From: Eonycteris spelaea
Lineage: Eukaryota; Chordata; Mammalia; Chiroptera; Pteropodidae
DNA: 64,000 bases
Direction of reading: 5' to 3'
NCBI GenBank assembly: GCA_003508835.1
Contig: PUFA01000066.1
Span: forward strand, 4,712,001-4,776,000
Shown here piece after piece: positions 24,076-35,834 of this stretch (its first letter is position 1; every line of letters starts with the position of its first letter). A model generated the notes under the pieces. That model was not told the DNA's origin. It did no database searches and saw nothing but the letters and a program-made list of their open reading frames with translations. The translations under genes were made by a program, and so were the position numbers.

Positions 24076-25220
24076 CCAGTTCTGCCCACATCCCAATCCA
24101 CCTGCTTAGGGGGAGAGAGCTAAACGATCAACTCTCTGTATTGCTTCAAATCCAGGCTGCCCTATCCAAGAGCATCAGGGGGGTGAATGTTCAATGTCAC
24201 CCATTCCTGGACTCCAGTCGGCAATGCCAACAGGAAGACCAGGCCACACGCCATGACTTTATAACCTACACTGACTTGAATTAGAGTCAGCAGGGAAAGC
24301 AATGGTGTTATTATGGAAAAGCCTTCCCCAGCATACAGCCTCCAAGTTTTCATAAGTAAAATTATTTTCTTTGTGATGTCATCCCTCTTGCTCTTGCACA
24401 AAACTTTGCCAAACACCTGTGGACCTTTGCCCAGTGAGGAAATAACTAGATCATGTGTGGCTCTCTCACTGCTCTCCTCATTTGTATATGTCTTTTTTTT
24501 TTTCTTGGCAGCAATGTCATTAACACAGAGATGTGGCAATGATGTTGGAAGTGAAGCAAGAAAGTAAACCTTACTTGAACTCTGGGCTCCGTTCCATCCT
24601 ACTTTTTCCTTGGCTCAAACCATTTTGCAATCCCTGGAATGCAAACCTTGTAGAGTTTCTCCCTCTTGTTTTGTCTTCCTCTCCATGAGGTCTTAGTGAC
24701 TTCAGATATTCTACTTTTATTAATAAGACCTAACACCTCTTCTGAAACAATAGCTGTCCTCCTGTGAGCAATACCTCCCATTCCACGCCTCCCTATACAA
24801 GTTGTTGCAGGATCTAATGAGGTGTGAGTAAAGTTCTTAGAACAAAGCCTAATGCACATTAACTGATGTGATAGAAGTTGGCCACGCCACAAACGACACA
24901 GAGCGGGACGGGGTGGGGGGGTCTCAAGTTCACTTCCAATCCCTCCCCACTAAGAAGAGGGTCGAATGACTCTCCAAGTGTGTCGAATGGCACCCTCTCT
25001 GTTCCTTGGCTTAAATTCTCCATTATCCAGTCATCCTGTTCCCATACCAGATCTCTGCATTGAAATATCAGAAGACCGATCACTAATATTAAGGACACAC
25101 CTAAATTAAAGTGCACAACAGCTGTGCAGATCAGGAATAGGCATTTCATGACAGCCTCTGCAAAATGCCTGCTATCACTTCCTTCTAATACACGGACAGC
25201 TTCTCTGCCTGCTGGCTAGG
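24076..25220. other. unique intergenic DNA
   Basis: No gene. A G-rich run (G3-AC-G4-T-G7) is at 24905-24921. Confidence 0.45.
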
Positions 25221-25224
25221 GCGG

Positions 25225-25247
25225 CATCATCATCGTCGTCGTCGTCG

Positions 25248-25285
<38 letters not shown>
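25225..25285. repeat. (CAT)n microsatellite with a (CGT)5 core
   Basis: Three CAT units, five CGT units, then about twelve CAT units in phase. Confidence 0.97.
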
Positions 25286-26560
25286 TCTCTCCCTGAGCGT
25301 TTTCTCTCTCTGCTCCATTGCCTCTCCTAGGTAACCGAAGGGACCCTATAGGCAGCTTCTTTTGGTACAAAGAAACTTCCAGACGGAGACTGTCTCCCAT
25401 TGGGCATTGATGGTTCATCCACCCATATATGGGACGTGCTCCCTGGCTTCGCAGATCTCTAGAGATCTATGATTTAACACTTCATGCATAATGGTGAATA
25501 TTCTACATGACAAGGCACTGAAAATTGATATAAAAATTAGAAAGAGTTGCTGTTCATTTTTAGGTTCTTCACAATAATTTTCCAAGCTAGAGTTAGAGCT
25601 TTATTTCTTACCAAGCCACTAGGAGTCTCCAGTTTAGCCAAATTCATGTAGGCACCTTTTCCTTTCATGGCCATTCATTTGTTCATTCCTTCAGCACTTT
25701 TAGTAAATTCTCTTGTGTTCTAGTCGCTGTGTTACTTTCTCTCAGAAGAAATAACGAGGAAAAGAAACCGCCTTTTCTTAATCAACTTACAGTCTGTTTT
25801 TGGCATGCCGGTCTCTGCGTCTCTGCATCATGCCTTGGCGTGGAACAGCTGTGCCCTCGCTCTGTCCCTACCCACTGTGCATTTAAAGTCCTCATCGTCC
25901 AGAGAGTCCTCTCACATTATTGGCACCCAGCACGAGCAGAGAACCTGTCTTATCTCTTGCCTAGGTGGACTAAAAATTTCAGGGGGGTAGGTTATACACC
26001 ACAGAAATCAATTCTGAATGTCTTAAATTTGGGGGGAGGAGGGAGAGGGCATTTGGAGTTTTATCAGGGAGACCCACAATCACAAAGTGGTTGGAGGACC
26101 CATTAGAACCGTGGCAACTCAGAAGCAGCCAGGAGGCAAGAGTGTCGATGTTCCTTTAGCAAGACTGTCCACCCAGGACAGCACCACCGTGTCTTTTGCT
26201 GAGACGCCCCTGCCCCCGGACACGAGGGCAGCTACTATGAGTGTTCTCAAAACTTCGGGGCGGGCACATTCAATAACCCTGCAGCGTCCGTAGTGGGAAG
26301 TGAGGGTACCGTTTCTCGTATATTCTACGTGCGACGGAGGATTCCTTCAAAACTAGGAAGAGATGACAAGGGGCATTTCCGGAGAAGTGGGTCGCCAAAG
26401 AAATGATGAGGACTGCCATACCAGTCACGACTCATGGCCATATCTTTTTTAAATTATTTTTGTTATTGCCTCTCTCACTCTCTCGTATTTGCACTGTTTA
26501 TTCTCTTTAAGTGGATTTAGAATTTGTTGCCAGTTCTCTCCCTCCACGAAGTTCCTTCAG
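25286..26560. other. unique intergenic DNA with an L2 trace
   Basis: 25665-25800 carries an L2-like TTCATTTGTTCATTCCTTCAGC stretch. The rest is unclassified. ORF 25729-26106 (125 aa) overlaps this repeat and has no domain. Confidence 0.4.
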
Positions 26561-26574
26561 GATGAGAACCTGTG

Positions 26575-27310
26575 TGACTTTCTGTGCATAACTTCATGGT
26601 GACTCGCTCACAGCACAGGTGCTTGCAAATTAATTTACAGCTTCATAAATGCCGGGTGTTTATCGTATTGACCTCTTTTCCAATATTTAGTGCTACCAAT
26701 AATGGAGGATTTGAGACTTCAGAACAAAATTTCAGGACATTTTATAATTATTTAAAATTATGTCCATTTGAAAACATATCTTGTGTTTACTTTTAAGCAG
26801 TAGGACAGTGCTTATAATTAGAAATAATAGAACAATTTGGTATTAAATCTTACATCTGCTGTTTAGCCACTTGAGGAGAAACAATTTTCTAACAAGTGGC
26901 AATGGTCAAGAAAGCTATGAAATTTAGGCCAGTTGTCACAGAAAATAACTTATTAGTTGCCAAGCTACCAGGCCTAAAAGGAACTCAATTCTGAGAGACA
27001 AAAACGCTTAACCAGACCCAAATCCATTTGAGAGTGGAAGGTGGTAGCTGTCAGGCGATTCTGGTGGATGCGTGGCAGCCAAAGTGATTGACAAACTGGC
27101 CTTTGCTTGGCGTGAAATTTGGCTTTGATTTCGTGAATGACTGACAGGCCGGTGTCATCGGAAAATGTGGATCGCGTGTTGGAGGGGCTATTTTGCAACA
27201 AAGTGATTGACATGTTACAGAAATTGTCCCATAGATGGAGAAAGCCAAATAGAGATTTGTTTTGACAAGCATTTCCTTTTTACCTGCTCATTTTGTATAC
27301 AGAGAAGAGA
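26575..27310. promoter_or_regulatory. candidate conserved enhancer with TALE/SOX-like sites
   Basis: About 700 bp free of recognisable repeats. CAAAGTGATTG occurs at 27080-27090 and 27199-27209, each running into GACA to form the PBX-MEIS type decamers TGATTGACAA (27085-27094) and TGATTGACAT (27204-27213). Between them lies TGACTGACAG (27138-27147). A further CAAAGTGATTG is at 27643-27653. It is 22.6 kb upstream of the TSHZ2 start. The enhancer role is inference from motif clustering. Confidence 0.4.
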
Positions 27311-27808
27311 GAGAGAGCCGAAGGCCTTGTAGGTGCTAATTGATTCATCTAGTCAATATCAGAATGGCGACAGCCATGTGGACACGGAGAAAGAGCCCTG
27401 GGTGGTGAGGCCGGTGGGAGGAGGTAGGTGTCCCGTCCAGATTCTCGTATCTGGAGAATTTAAAGGAGCTGTTGAGACTCACTTCTGCATCTGCTCAATG
27501 AGCAGCTTGAATTGAGGTTATTTCTATATTTCATTCTGACCATTTATAAGTCTCTGCGACCTTTTTTTATGGACAAATATGATTTTGCCACATCTCCATT
27601 GTTATGCCACAGGCCGCGCCCGACCCATCAGATTTCCTAAGCCAAAGTGATTGGTGCGTGTGCACATGGCCGAAGTCACTCCGATGGGGCACAACACTAG
27701 GGCTTACGTGCATTCTAGAATTTTAGCAAATAAGCCTCCTTCACTGCTACATTAATAAAATATAAGTCTAGAAGTGCTGGTAGCCATCTATGCCACCTCG
27801 TGTGAATA

Positions 27809-27995
27809 GTTGCCAGATAAAATACAGGATGCCGCATTAAATTTGAATTTCAAGTAAACAACAGATAACTTCTTAGTATGTCTTCCAAATATTGCATGGG
27901 GTATACTTAAACTCAAAGAATTTATTCGTTGTTTACCTGAAGTTCAAATTTATCGGGGCGTCCAATATTTTTAATTGCTAAATCTGGTAACCCTA
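27809..27995. mobile_element. palindromic MITE-like DNA transposon
   Basis: About 187 bp that folds on itself: GTTGCCAGAT faces ATCTGGTAAC at the ends, and AAATTTGAATTTCAAGTAAA faces TTTACCTGAAGTTCAAATTT inside. Mammal-wide element; family name uncertain. Confidence 0.85.
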
Positions 27996-28014
27996 CATGT
28001 AACAAATCTGCTTA

Positions 28015-28240
28015 GGAATGAAGCCAGCACAGGCCAAAGTGGAACCAAGAGGTTTCAAAGAGACAGATTCCTGGTACCATCATTCGAATACCTGGATTCA
28101 GCCAGGCCCAAAGCTCACTTTGGCCTTATTCTTCTTAGATTCGAGAAAGAAAAAAAAAAAAACCAGAAAACTCCTATTCTACATATTTATTAAGCTCATT
28201 TGAGTTTGGTTTCTCTCTTCCTCTGTCTCTCATTCTCCAA
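28015..28240 (+). mobile_element. MLT-like LTR fragment
   Basis: TTCGAATACCTGGATTCAGCC, AGGCCCAAAGCTC, then AAGCTCATTTGAGTTTGGTTTC parallels the fragment at 8150-8380. Confidence 0.5.
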
Positions 28241-29680
28241 GAACTCCCTCTCCTTCTCCCGTTCCCACTTTCCCTGCTAACTGCAGCTCTTAGGTTCGGT
28301 TCTTCTCGGGGTAGAATGATGACATCTTATACTTACTGAGGCATTTCCTGAAAGTCTGTCTTACCCCCATTGAAATGGCCATTTGTCTTCTTGAATTACA
28401 GTTTTCCTGATAATCCCTAACTTTCTTCCTCCTCTAACTTCATTGACCACTACCACTCTTTTTCCTAAAATTAATAATTATAAGACCTTTTTTAAAAATT
28501 AGAAATGTTATTGTTACTTGTCACTGAAAACATCGAATAAATAACTCTGCCCATTTCCTGCCTTTTTTTCAAAGAAGTTGACCAACTATCCTTCTGACCA
28601 ATAAAATTATTTATGTGTTATTTGTAACATTATCTCAGAAAGGATTTGAATCTGCTCTGAGCAGTAAAAAGATTTGGTTGTCTTATTAGTCTGTGCTTTT
28701 GGGGTGTTAGTAGGAGACCTCAATTTATGTAGCTACCGAAATGTCCAATTATTTTTTTTAGAAGGGTAGAGGTATCACAGAGAACACAAAAGACTGAGAC
28801 CCAGCCAGCCCCCCAAAAGGGATCAACTTCAGCAAGTAGCATGCTATGTAGTCATTCTCTCTCCTTGACTTTCATTTCATTTCTACTTCACTTTCTTTAC
28901 TCTAGACTATAATCACTAAAGACAGATTTCCTCTGGGCTCAATCTGTTTGGTAGAAGATGGCTTCCCCAGATGTTATATGATCTGGGTTCAGTGATAAAC
29001 TAACTTACTGTCTCCCCATGCCAGATCCCGGGAGACAGAATCTTATTGGCTGACTTGAGTCACATGTTCTTGCTCAGTCTGATTGAGGACAAACACATAA
29101 TACAACCATAGCTGCTGAGGACCCATTCCTGTGGATTGCAGCCCATTCTCAAAGTTAAGAGAACTTCTGTGAATTGCCCGTGTGCTAGTTATTAAAGTAT
29201 TTTTTTTCTCAGCTATAAATTTCCCCTCTATACTGGGCTCTGTGAAGTAGAGGTTCAGGGATGGGACCCTGCAAATCACATAGCTCCTTGGCCAGTGTGA
29301 CATGAAAGGGTGTCTAAATCAGCCTGGCTAACCCCGGCTGTGAGACCAGGTTCATAGTTCAGATGCCCAGCACCACGAGGGCTGTATGGTCCCTTGAAGT
29401 TCACATCCAAACAAGAGTCCAAGTGTCTGCCTACTGGCTATTAAAGTTCAATGAAATAAGAAAGGAAATATTTTTTAAAACTCAAAGAAATCTATAAATG
29501 GGAGTTTTTAAAACACCTCAAAGTGTCTGTAATGTGTCCGCGTCTGAGAAATTTCATTTTGAAAAACTCACTTCCATAGAGTTCATGTTCATGGACGCTA
29601 AAGGAAGCGGAAGGACAACTGCGTTTGTGACTTCAGTGCTACAGAAGTGGACACACACCGAGATAGGGTGTAATGAAGTC
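28241..29680. other. unique intergenic DNA
   Basis: No gene or confident repeat. Confidence 0.45.
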
Positions 29681-29684
29681 GAAA

Positions 29685-29885
29685 GCCCTCTGGGGCAGAG
29701 GCTCCAGACGTGGACTGCCTGCATTAAAATCCTGTGGGTGCCACTCCCTAGCCCTGTGACACTGGACGCATAACACGACCTTGACACATCTCTGTTTCCC
29801 CATTTGCAAAGTCAAGCAGATGGGCGTAGCTGCCATGTGCAGTTGTGGAGGCTGGATGAGGTGGTCCATTCGAGATGGGGGGCTC
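29685..29885 (+). mobile_element. MIR SINE
   Basis: CTGCCTGCATTAAAATCCTG, CTAGCCCTGTGACACTGGAC, TGTTTCCCCATTTGCAAAG, then GGCTGGATGAGG in order. Confidence 0.85.
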
Positions 29886-29986
29886 TCTGGGCTGGCCAGG
29901 TCTTTAGGCCTGGACTGACGGAAGCAGTCAGTAAACACCCATGTCATCCTGTTTATTCTTAGTGGCCTTTTGGGTTTGGTGGCGGC

Positions 29987-30006
29987 GGGGGCGGGGCGGG
30001 GGAGGG
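29987..30006 (+). other. G-quadruplex-prone sequence
   Basis: Plus strand reads G5-C-G4-C-G5-A-G3: four G runs with single-base loops. Confidence 0.8.
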
Positions 30007-30449
30007 AGATTCTCTTGAATTTTATCTCAGAGGCTACGGGAGCGAGCCGTTAGAAGGAATTAAGCCATCTCTGCTAAATTCTTTTAGCACACTGAGTGAC
30101 TAGGACCCAGAGAAAAGAAAGAAAACGGTGAGCTGAGCCCAGAGCTTAGCAAAGCCTGATGACTTTGGCCATAAGTGCTGCTTTACGGCTGTCTGTAAAG
30201 CTGCCCCATCAAAATCTCCTGACCGACGACCTGCAAGTAATGAGAGCACAGAATGAGCAGCATCGCAGAGCAGTGCACCGGAGGAGGGCACAGATGGCGG
30301 GAAGGGCATTCCCATAAAGCACAGCGTGTCTCTCTTCTGTTCCTTCCTCCCCCTGGCCTGCCCTCCAGTTGCGCCTTGCCTCTCAGTTTCCGTGCTCCCA
30401 TTCATTCATTCGTTTTATTCATTGAATCATATTTTAATTTACTCATGTA

Positions 30450-30590
30450 TCCATTCAACTACCTATTCATCAATTTTGGAATTACTCATAGAGCAAATAT
30501 TTATTGGGCTCATAACAGCAGATTAGATTTATTGGGCTCTCTCGTCTGGTGGCAGAGATGTGTTGATGCGTATGATAAACACAACAGCGA
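30450..30590 (+). mobile_element. L2 LINE end fragment
   Basis: GCAAATATTTATTGGGCTC with eroded flanks, plus a near repeat of TTTATTGGGCTC 40 bp later. Confidence 0.4.
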
Positions 30591-30591
30591 T

Positions 30592-30835
30592 TGTCAACGT
30601 CTTCCGAACATTTCTTCTGTGTCACGCACCGTGATAAGTGTTGTTCATGAATTATCTCGTTTTATGCTCGCAAAAGTTGTCTGAGACAAGACGCTATTAT
30701 TAACAGTATTTTTTCAGGTTGGGAGAAGTGTCTTAGACGGTTTAGGTAAATTGTCCAAAGTCACATAGCTAGTAAATAATAGAGCTGGGGTTCAAAATCA
30801 AGTCAAATGTAACACACATGCTCTTAGCCACTGCT
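30592..30835 (-). mobile_element. MIR SINE
   Basis: AATTATCTCGTTTTATGCTCG, CACATAGCTAGTAAATAATAG, AGCTGGGGTTCAAAATCAAG, ATGCTCTTAGCCACTGC in minus orientation. Confidence 0.88.
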
Positions 30836-31109
30836 TGGGGCATCCTCAATGTAAAACTCTTGTGTTTATCATTCTGACTCAGGAGTGAATTCATAGGGAA
30901 AGTGTTACTTGAACTGTATTGTAAAGTATGGACAAGGAAACTAAGAAGAAAATGATTTAAGAAGGTATCCATTCCCGTCGAAAACAACATACTAAAAAAA
31001 AAAAAAAAAAAGAAAGTGAAGCCAAAACCCAGAGTATGGCCCCATTTTTCCCACATAACTCCGTGAAAGGGTATTACTATGTCATCATCAATTTGACAAA
31101 ACCAAACAG

Positions 31110-31620
31110 CGAGTTAGAAATCTTTCCATTGAAAGTGACAGGAAATCCAACTCAAACTGGCTTTAAGATAATGGAATGTATAAACTCGAATCACTGAAAA
31201 GGCCAAGGGCAGGATAAGCTTCAGGTATAGTTTGATCTAGTGTTGTCGAGAACGAGTGTCACTCCTGGGCATGTTTCCTCTCTGCGTTCCACAAGATCAC
31301 TTCCTTCTTCAGGCCTCAAATGGGGTCCCCAGTGGCAGTTCCGTGGCCTTCTGCTTTAGCAATAAGGAAGCTATTCGCGTCCTCTGATCTTCACACCACA
31401 CGGACCACCGAAGGTGTGTCTCGCTCAAGGAGGAGAGAAACACTTCTTTTTCCCCAGAAGCCCTAGAAAAAGTCTCCGCAGGTTTTATTAGTTCTGGCAG
31501 GGTTTCTGCCATCATGATTCAAATCATGATAGTCAAAGGGATGGCATAGGATGGGATGATTGGCTTTAGCCAGCCAGAGTCCACTCCGAAAACTGGGGCA
31601 GGGTCAGTACCACAAAAATG
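31110..31620 (+). mobile_element. unclassified interspersed repeat (family A)
   Basis: ATCCAACTCAAACTGGCTTTAAG at the left, CACTTCTTTTTCCCCAGAAGCC in the middle and ATTGGCTTTAGCCAGCC at the right follow a known mammalian repeat layout that I cannot name. Related pieces: 34165-34470 and 35340-35475. Confidence 0.5.
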
Positions 31621-32580
31621 GCATGGCCGACCTTGGGAAACAATTGAATTCCAAGAGGTGTTTCCTGAAAGGGAAAGGTGAACAGAAGTTGGACGGCAGG
31701 AACGGCTGGAGTCCACTACGACAAACAAGTCAGTTTCTTTGCTAAACTTTTTAGTGCCTTCGAGTATCTTCCTGAAACATATAGCAGCCCAATTTAGCAC
31801 TGTATTCAATTGGAAATCTTACCTTATTCATTGGCATCTTGGAAGCATTTTCTATGCTAAATGTAATAACATATCTTTACCACGAGTAAATGTAGTCATT
31901 TTTCCCTTCACAAAGTACCTCAGAAGTCCTAACTTTCAAAGTGTCTTGAGTAGGGTTTTTGTCACTTCCCTCCTTTATATAAGCTTTGTCTCTGGCCAAA
32001 CCAAAAGGTATCAACTTGCAACATTTTATCTAAATTCAAGATTGAATACTGTGGTTCTTTACAGGGGTGGTTATTTCCACTGCAATTCTTTCTGTGTTGC
32101 TTTTTTGACAAACGTGTTCAGCATGTATAAATTGTGGTGATCACTTTTCTTTTTTGTGACATTTTGGGGAGGGGAAGGAACTGCATGGCTCAGTGAATGA
32201 CACCGTTTGCTACAAGTGGCAATATAAAAATTTGAAATTCTTAAACGACTTAGCATTTCCCCTTCCAGCCACATTATCTATCACGGAGAAGTGCTATTCT
32301 GGGGGACTCAAGCCAATCAGAGGATAGGAGTGTAATTTTTCCAAAACAAATGTATGTATAAATTATCACTCTCTTCTCTCCTCTCCATAAATAGAGACTC
32401 TAATAGAGCCATAGCGTGAGATATGGGGAAGGGCTGCCATGTTCGACAACAATTTGTCTTGTCTGGGGAAGGCAGAGTTGAGAAACCTGACCAGTTAAGA
32501 TGCACAGCCATACTTCAGCATTGTCCAGCATCTTCTGACTACGGACTGAAGGAGTGTGTGTTTCTTGCCTGGAAGAGAGC
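31621..32580. other. unique intergenic DNA
   Basis: AT-rich. A 133-aa ORF (31739-32140) has no domain and looks like chance. Confidence 0.45.
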
Positions 32581-32583
32581 TCA

Positions 32584-32654
32584 CATGTGTGTGTACGCAC
32601 GCACGCATGTGTGTGTGTGTGTGTGTGTGTCTGCCTGTCTGTCTGCCTGTCTAA
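32584..32654. repeat. compound (GT)n / GCAC / (CTGT,CTGC)n microsatellite
   Basis: TG units, ACGC units, ten or so GT units, then CTGC/CTGT tetranucleotides. Confidence 0.97.
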
Positions 32655-33760
32655 GAGAGACCTACAGTCTAAGGCATAATTGAGACACAAATATGTTTTG
32701 TTTAGTTTGCATAAAATGTATGTAAAACAGGGAACTCTTTACATAAAAGTTTAGATTAGCACCTTCTAAAGATCTAGAGGGAAAACACCAGACTGGGTTC
32801 ATAAAGTGGTTTTGTGTTGAAGTGCCCCTTTTAGACAGGTCATAAGCTCACCTGTTGCCTCAGTCTCTACCACTCCTGTTGCCTCAGAGCCAGCACATTT
32901 CACTTTGTTACCTTCCTGGACATGACAGGCAGTTGAGTTTGGGGTCTTCATATAATGAGAGCCACGTGGACTAGTAATCCAGTGACTTTTTAATCCTATG
33001 TCCTTTAAAGTTGTGTCCCAGATATACTTAGTGAGGTTGGAGAGAATCTGATTTTCCTTGAAGACTTTCTTTTCAGAATCAGGACTACTTTATAATTTAC
33101 TTCCATTGGTCAAAACGGAGTCAAAATTCTTTTAAAAAGTAAGATGACACATTTCCAACTTTCCTGCAGTTTTAGTTGTTCTTTGGCATTCTTTTGAATT
33201 TTCTGAACCTTGCAACTTCTTGGGAGGTATATTAAAAGGTTTAATATTCACAATATAAATCACTTCCCTTGTAAATCACAGCACACTACACATTATGTGG
33301 TTCTGGAATTCCTGCTGTGACCGCAATGGCCATCTCTGAGCTGACTACAAATGCCGTGTCTATTAGTCACAAAAATCCTTGGCAAAATATTCCAGGGCTA
33401 ATAAATGTTATGTTGTGTGTCCTTGCCTGTTAGAGTTTACAATGCTATCTATTTTTTTCATCAGAGAAGGGCAAATATATATTTTCCCCAACTTCTTCCA
33501 TTAAATGTTTCCAAGCTTCTTAGAGATTGGTGCCATGGGCAGCTGCCCAGCCGACCCACCCCTCAACTCACTTTTCCAAGAAAAGAGGAAGGCATGATAA
33601 GGGAATCACTGAGTCACGTAGTGTGTGAGTTTAGAGACTTGGCACTGGGAAATCTGTAAAGCAGAATTTTGAGAAGTTTACCATATTTTAAGAAGTTTAT
33701 TACAAACTATTGTTAATCGCCTGTTCTTATGTTACACTCATGTACGTATATAATTCAGGA
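32655..33760. other. unique AT-rich intergenic DNA
   Basis: No gene or repeat recognised. Confidence 0.5.
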
Positions 33761-33764
33761 GTCA

Positions 33765-33985
33765 GCGAGCTATGGCCCATGGGCTAATCTAGCCAGCTGC
33801 CAATTTTGGTAAATAACATTTTATTGGGATGCAGCCACACCCACTCATTTGCATATTGCTTATGGTTTCTTTTGCATTACAACAGCAGAGTTCCGTAATT
33901 GTAGCAATGGCCAATGTGGCCTGCAAAGTTGAAATACTTACTGTGTGATCCTTTAAGAATAATTTTGCCAACCTCTGATCTAATC
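33765..33985 (+). mobile_element. MER-type non-autonomous DNA transposon remnant (GGCCCGCGGGCC family)
   Basis: AGCTATGGCCCATGGGCTAAT, TTTTATTGGGATGCAGCCAC, ACAACAGCAGAGTTCCG and TTTTGCCAACCTCTGATC in order. Mate of the copy at 4067-4283. Confidence 0.85.
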
Positions 33986-34164
33986 CTTCAACAAAGTAGA
34001 AAAATGTTATTTCTTGTTAAAGGCATTTTCTTTGAACAATTAGTTCCCCTGATAGATGCTCCCATACTTCCTCTTCAGGACATTTGTGATGCTTGTATTT
34101 ATTTACTCACCGGACATCTTCATTCGAGAAGCTACTTGGGGAAACCCCATTGGATCTGACAGTA

Positions 34165-34470
34165 TCCATTAGGAATGCTTTTAACTGCAAGTAACAGAAA
34201 TTTTTAACTGTTGCTTAAACGATGAAGAGTTGAATTATCTTACCAGCGATAAACCTGGGTCTCTACAAGTCTAGGTTTGATACAGAGGCTCTGAGATTAT
34301 ATGAATCATCATGACCCCAGCTGTGACCATCCTTCCTTCACCCCCATAACCAGCTTGCTGACTCTTTATATCCATCACCCATGCTTGCAAATTTTTCACT
34401 CCAGCTCGAGGTGACACATCTTCATATCCACAGTCCAAGCAGAGCAGAAGGGACATGAGCGTAAAGGGTT
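34165..34470 (+). mobile_element. unclassified interspersed repeat (family A)
   Basis: TTAACTGCAAGTAACAGAAATTT, then GACATGAGCGTAAAGG. Same layout as the left part of 31110-31620. Confidence 0.45.
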
Positions 34471-34522
34471 CCTCTGTGAAGAGTCTGGCGTTTTAAGTAA
34501 GAAAGAAAATCACCAGCAGACT

Positions 34523-34542
34523 CCCCCCACCCCACCCCACCC
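34523..34542 (-). other. G-quadruplex/i-motif-prone sequence
   Basis: Plus strand reads C6-A-C4-A-C4-A-C3, so the minus strand has four G runs with single-base loops. Confidence 0.8.
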
Positions 34543-34544
34543 AT

Positions 34545-35335
34545 TTCATTTCATTAAACAGAGTGGATCACATGCCTTCCAAACTTTTTCATTGCTGTAA
34601 TTCCAGTGCTAGAACAAGATGGGAAGCCAGTGGGTAGACAATAAAAGTATATCGAAAGGTAAATAGACATGTAGATGGATGATGGATAAATTATAGACAA
34701 AACCTTTCGAATATAGTTTAATTTGGTCCCCATGATGGGAAACAGAGAGCAAACAAAGGGGTCCTTGGTAGTGAAAATGTTATGGACTATCACTTTGTCT
34801 CAACCTCTTCCTTTTATAGATAGGTAAAGTGAGGCACAAAAGTAGAAAGTTAGATATTATCATGAACTTTCATGGTTTCTGATTGTCCAACATCCATAGC
34901 ACACCTTTCTGCTAATAACTCCTTAATTTTTCTTTGAAGAACCAACTCTGTCACACAGTGTGATTGTAGTGAGGCAGGTGGCAGCCCTGGCTCAAGGAGA
35001 GAGTATCTGTCCCCAAAATAGCAGTTTGCCATTCTCCTGACCTCAGCGATTTGTCTAGGGGTGAACACCCATCCCAAGGTCACACAACCTGAATGAGTGC
35101 CAACTTTTCAGGTGCTACCAGGAATTCTTTTCACTGTAAGTCTAGAAGGAGGGAGTGTGTTTATCCGGTGGATGAATGGTGTCATGAAGAACCTAGGTTT
35201 TGGGGGCGGGTTTTTTTTTTTTAACCATCTCTCTGCTGTACTTCATGCTAAGGCAGGACTCCTCATGGTTATGAGAGGCCTGCCAGTAACAATTCTCCCC
35301 TCTTGGTTCAGTAAATAAAAGCTCTCAAGCAGGAT
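34545..35335. other. unclassified intergenic DNA
   Basis: Minus-strand MIR-like traces near 34800-35090 (GTAAAGTGAGGCACA...GTCACACAACCTGAATGAG) but too eroded to delimit. No gene. Confidence 0.4.
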
Positions 35336-35339
35336 TTCT

Positions 35340-35475
35340 GAGATCTAGCTTCAGGGGGCCCTTTGCCCACCCAAGAACCAATCACTGTGTTCAGGGAGGA
35401 ATGGAGTGTGCTGATTGGCTTTCGCTCCTGTGCTGCTGGGAGACAGGGAGATCTACTTACCCAGAAATACACCAC
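35340..35475 (+). mobile_element. unclassified interspersed repeat (family A, right end)
   Basis: AACCAATCACTGTGTTCAGGG and GTGCTGATTGGCTTTCG correspond to the right end of the repeat at 31110-31620. Confidence 0.45.
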
Positions 35476-35589
35476 TCAAATAGGGGAGAGTTAGATACTT
35501 GAGTGGAAATCTAGGTTATGTCAGAAAAAAGATGAATGAAATAAATGCTGGGAGGAAAAACAACAGTGCCCATTATAACTATTAACGCC

Positions 35590-35710
35590 TAGACTTCTGA
35601 GTTATGTGCAGCTGAAAGTTTTTCTTTGTCCTTAGGCCAGTTTGACTTAATTTTCTATCCTTTGCAACCAACGGGTACTTATTGACAGTGATGTATGTTA
35701 TTATTGGGAA
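35590..35710 (+). mobile_element. MLT-like LTR right-end fragment
   Basis: AGGCCAGTTTGACTTAATTTTC followed by CTTTGCAACCAACGGG resembles the right end of MLT-type LTRs. Confidence 0.35.
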
Positions 35711-35834
35711 TGGAAACAGACCATCATCTCTCGACCACACCACGGCAACACATATCCACGTTCCTTCATTTTTCCTCCATGCCACTTTTTGTGTCCTAGT
35801 ATACTAGGATGTATTATTTATTTTCTATTTTGTC

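Noticed and set aside
25225..25285. Regular repeats considered as a CRISPR-like array
   Set aside because: A trinucleotide microsatellite in a mammalian genome; no spacers.
31739..32140. 133-aa plus ORF
   Set aside because: Hydrophobic from AT-rich codons; no domain and no neighbouring exon signals.
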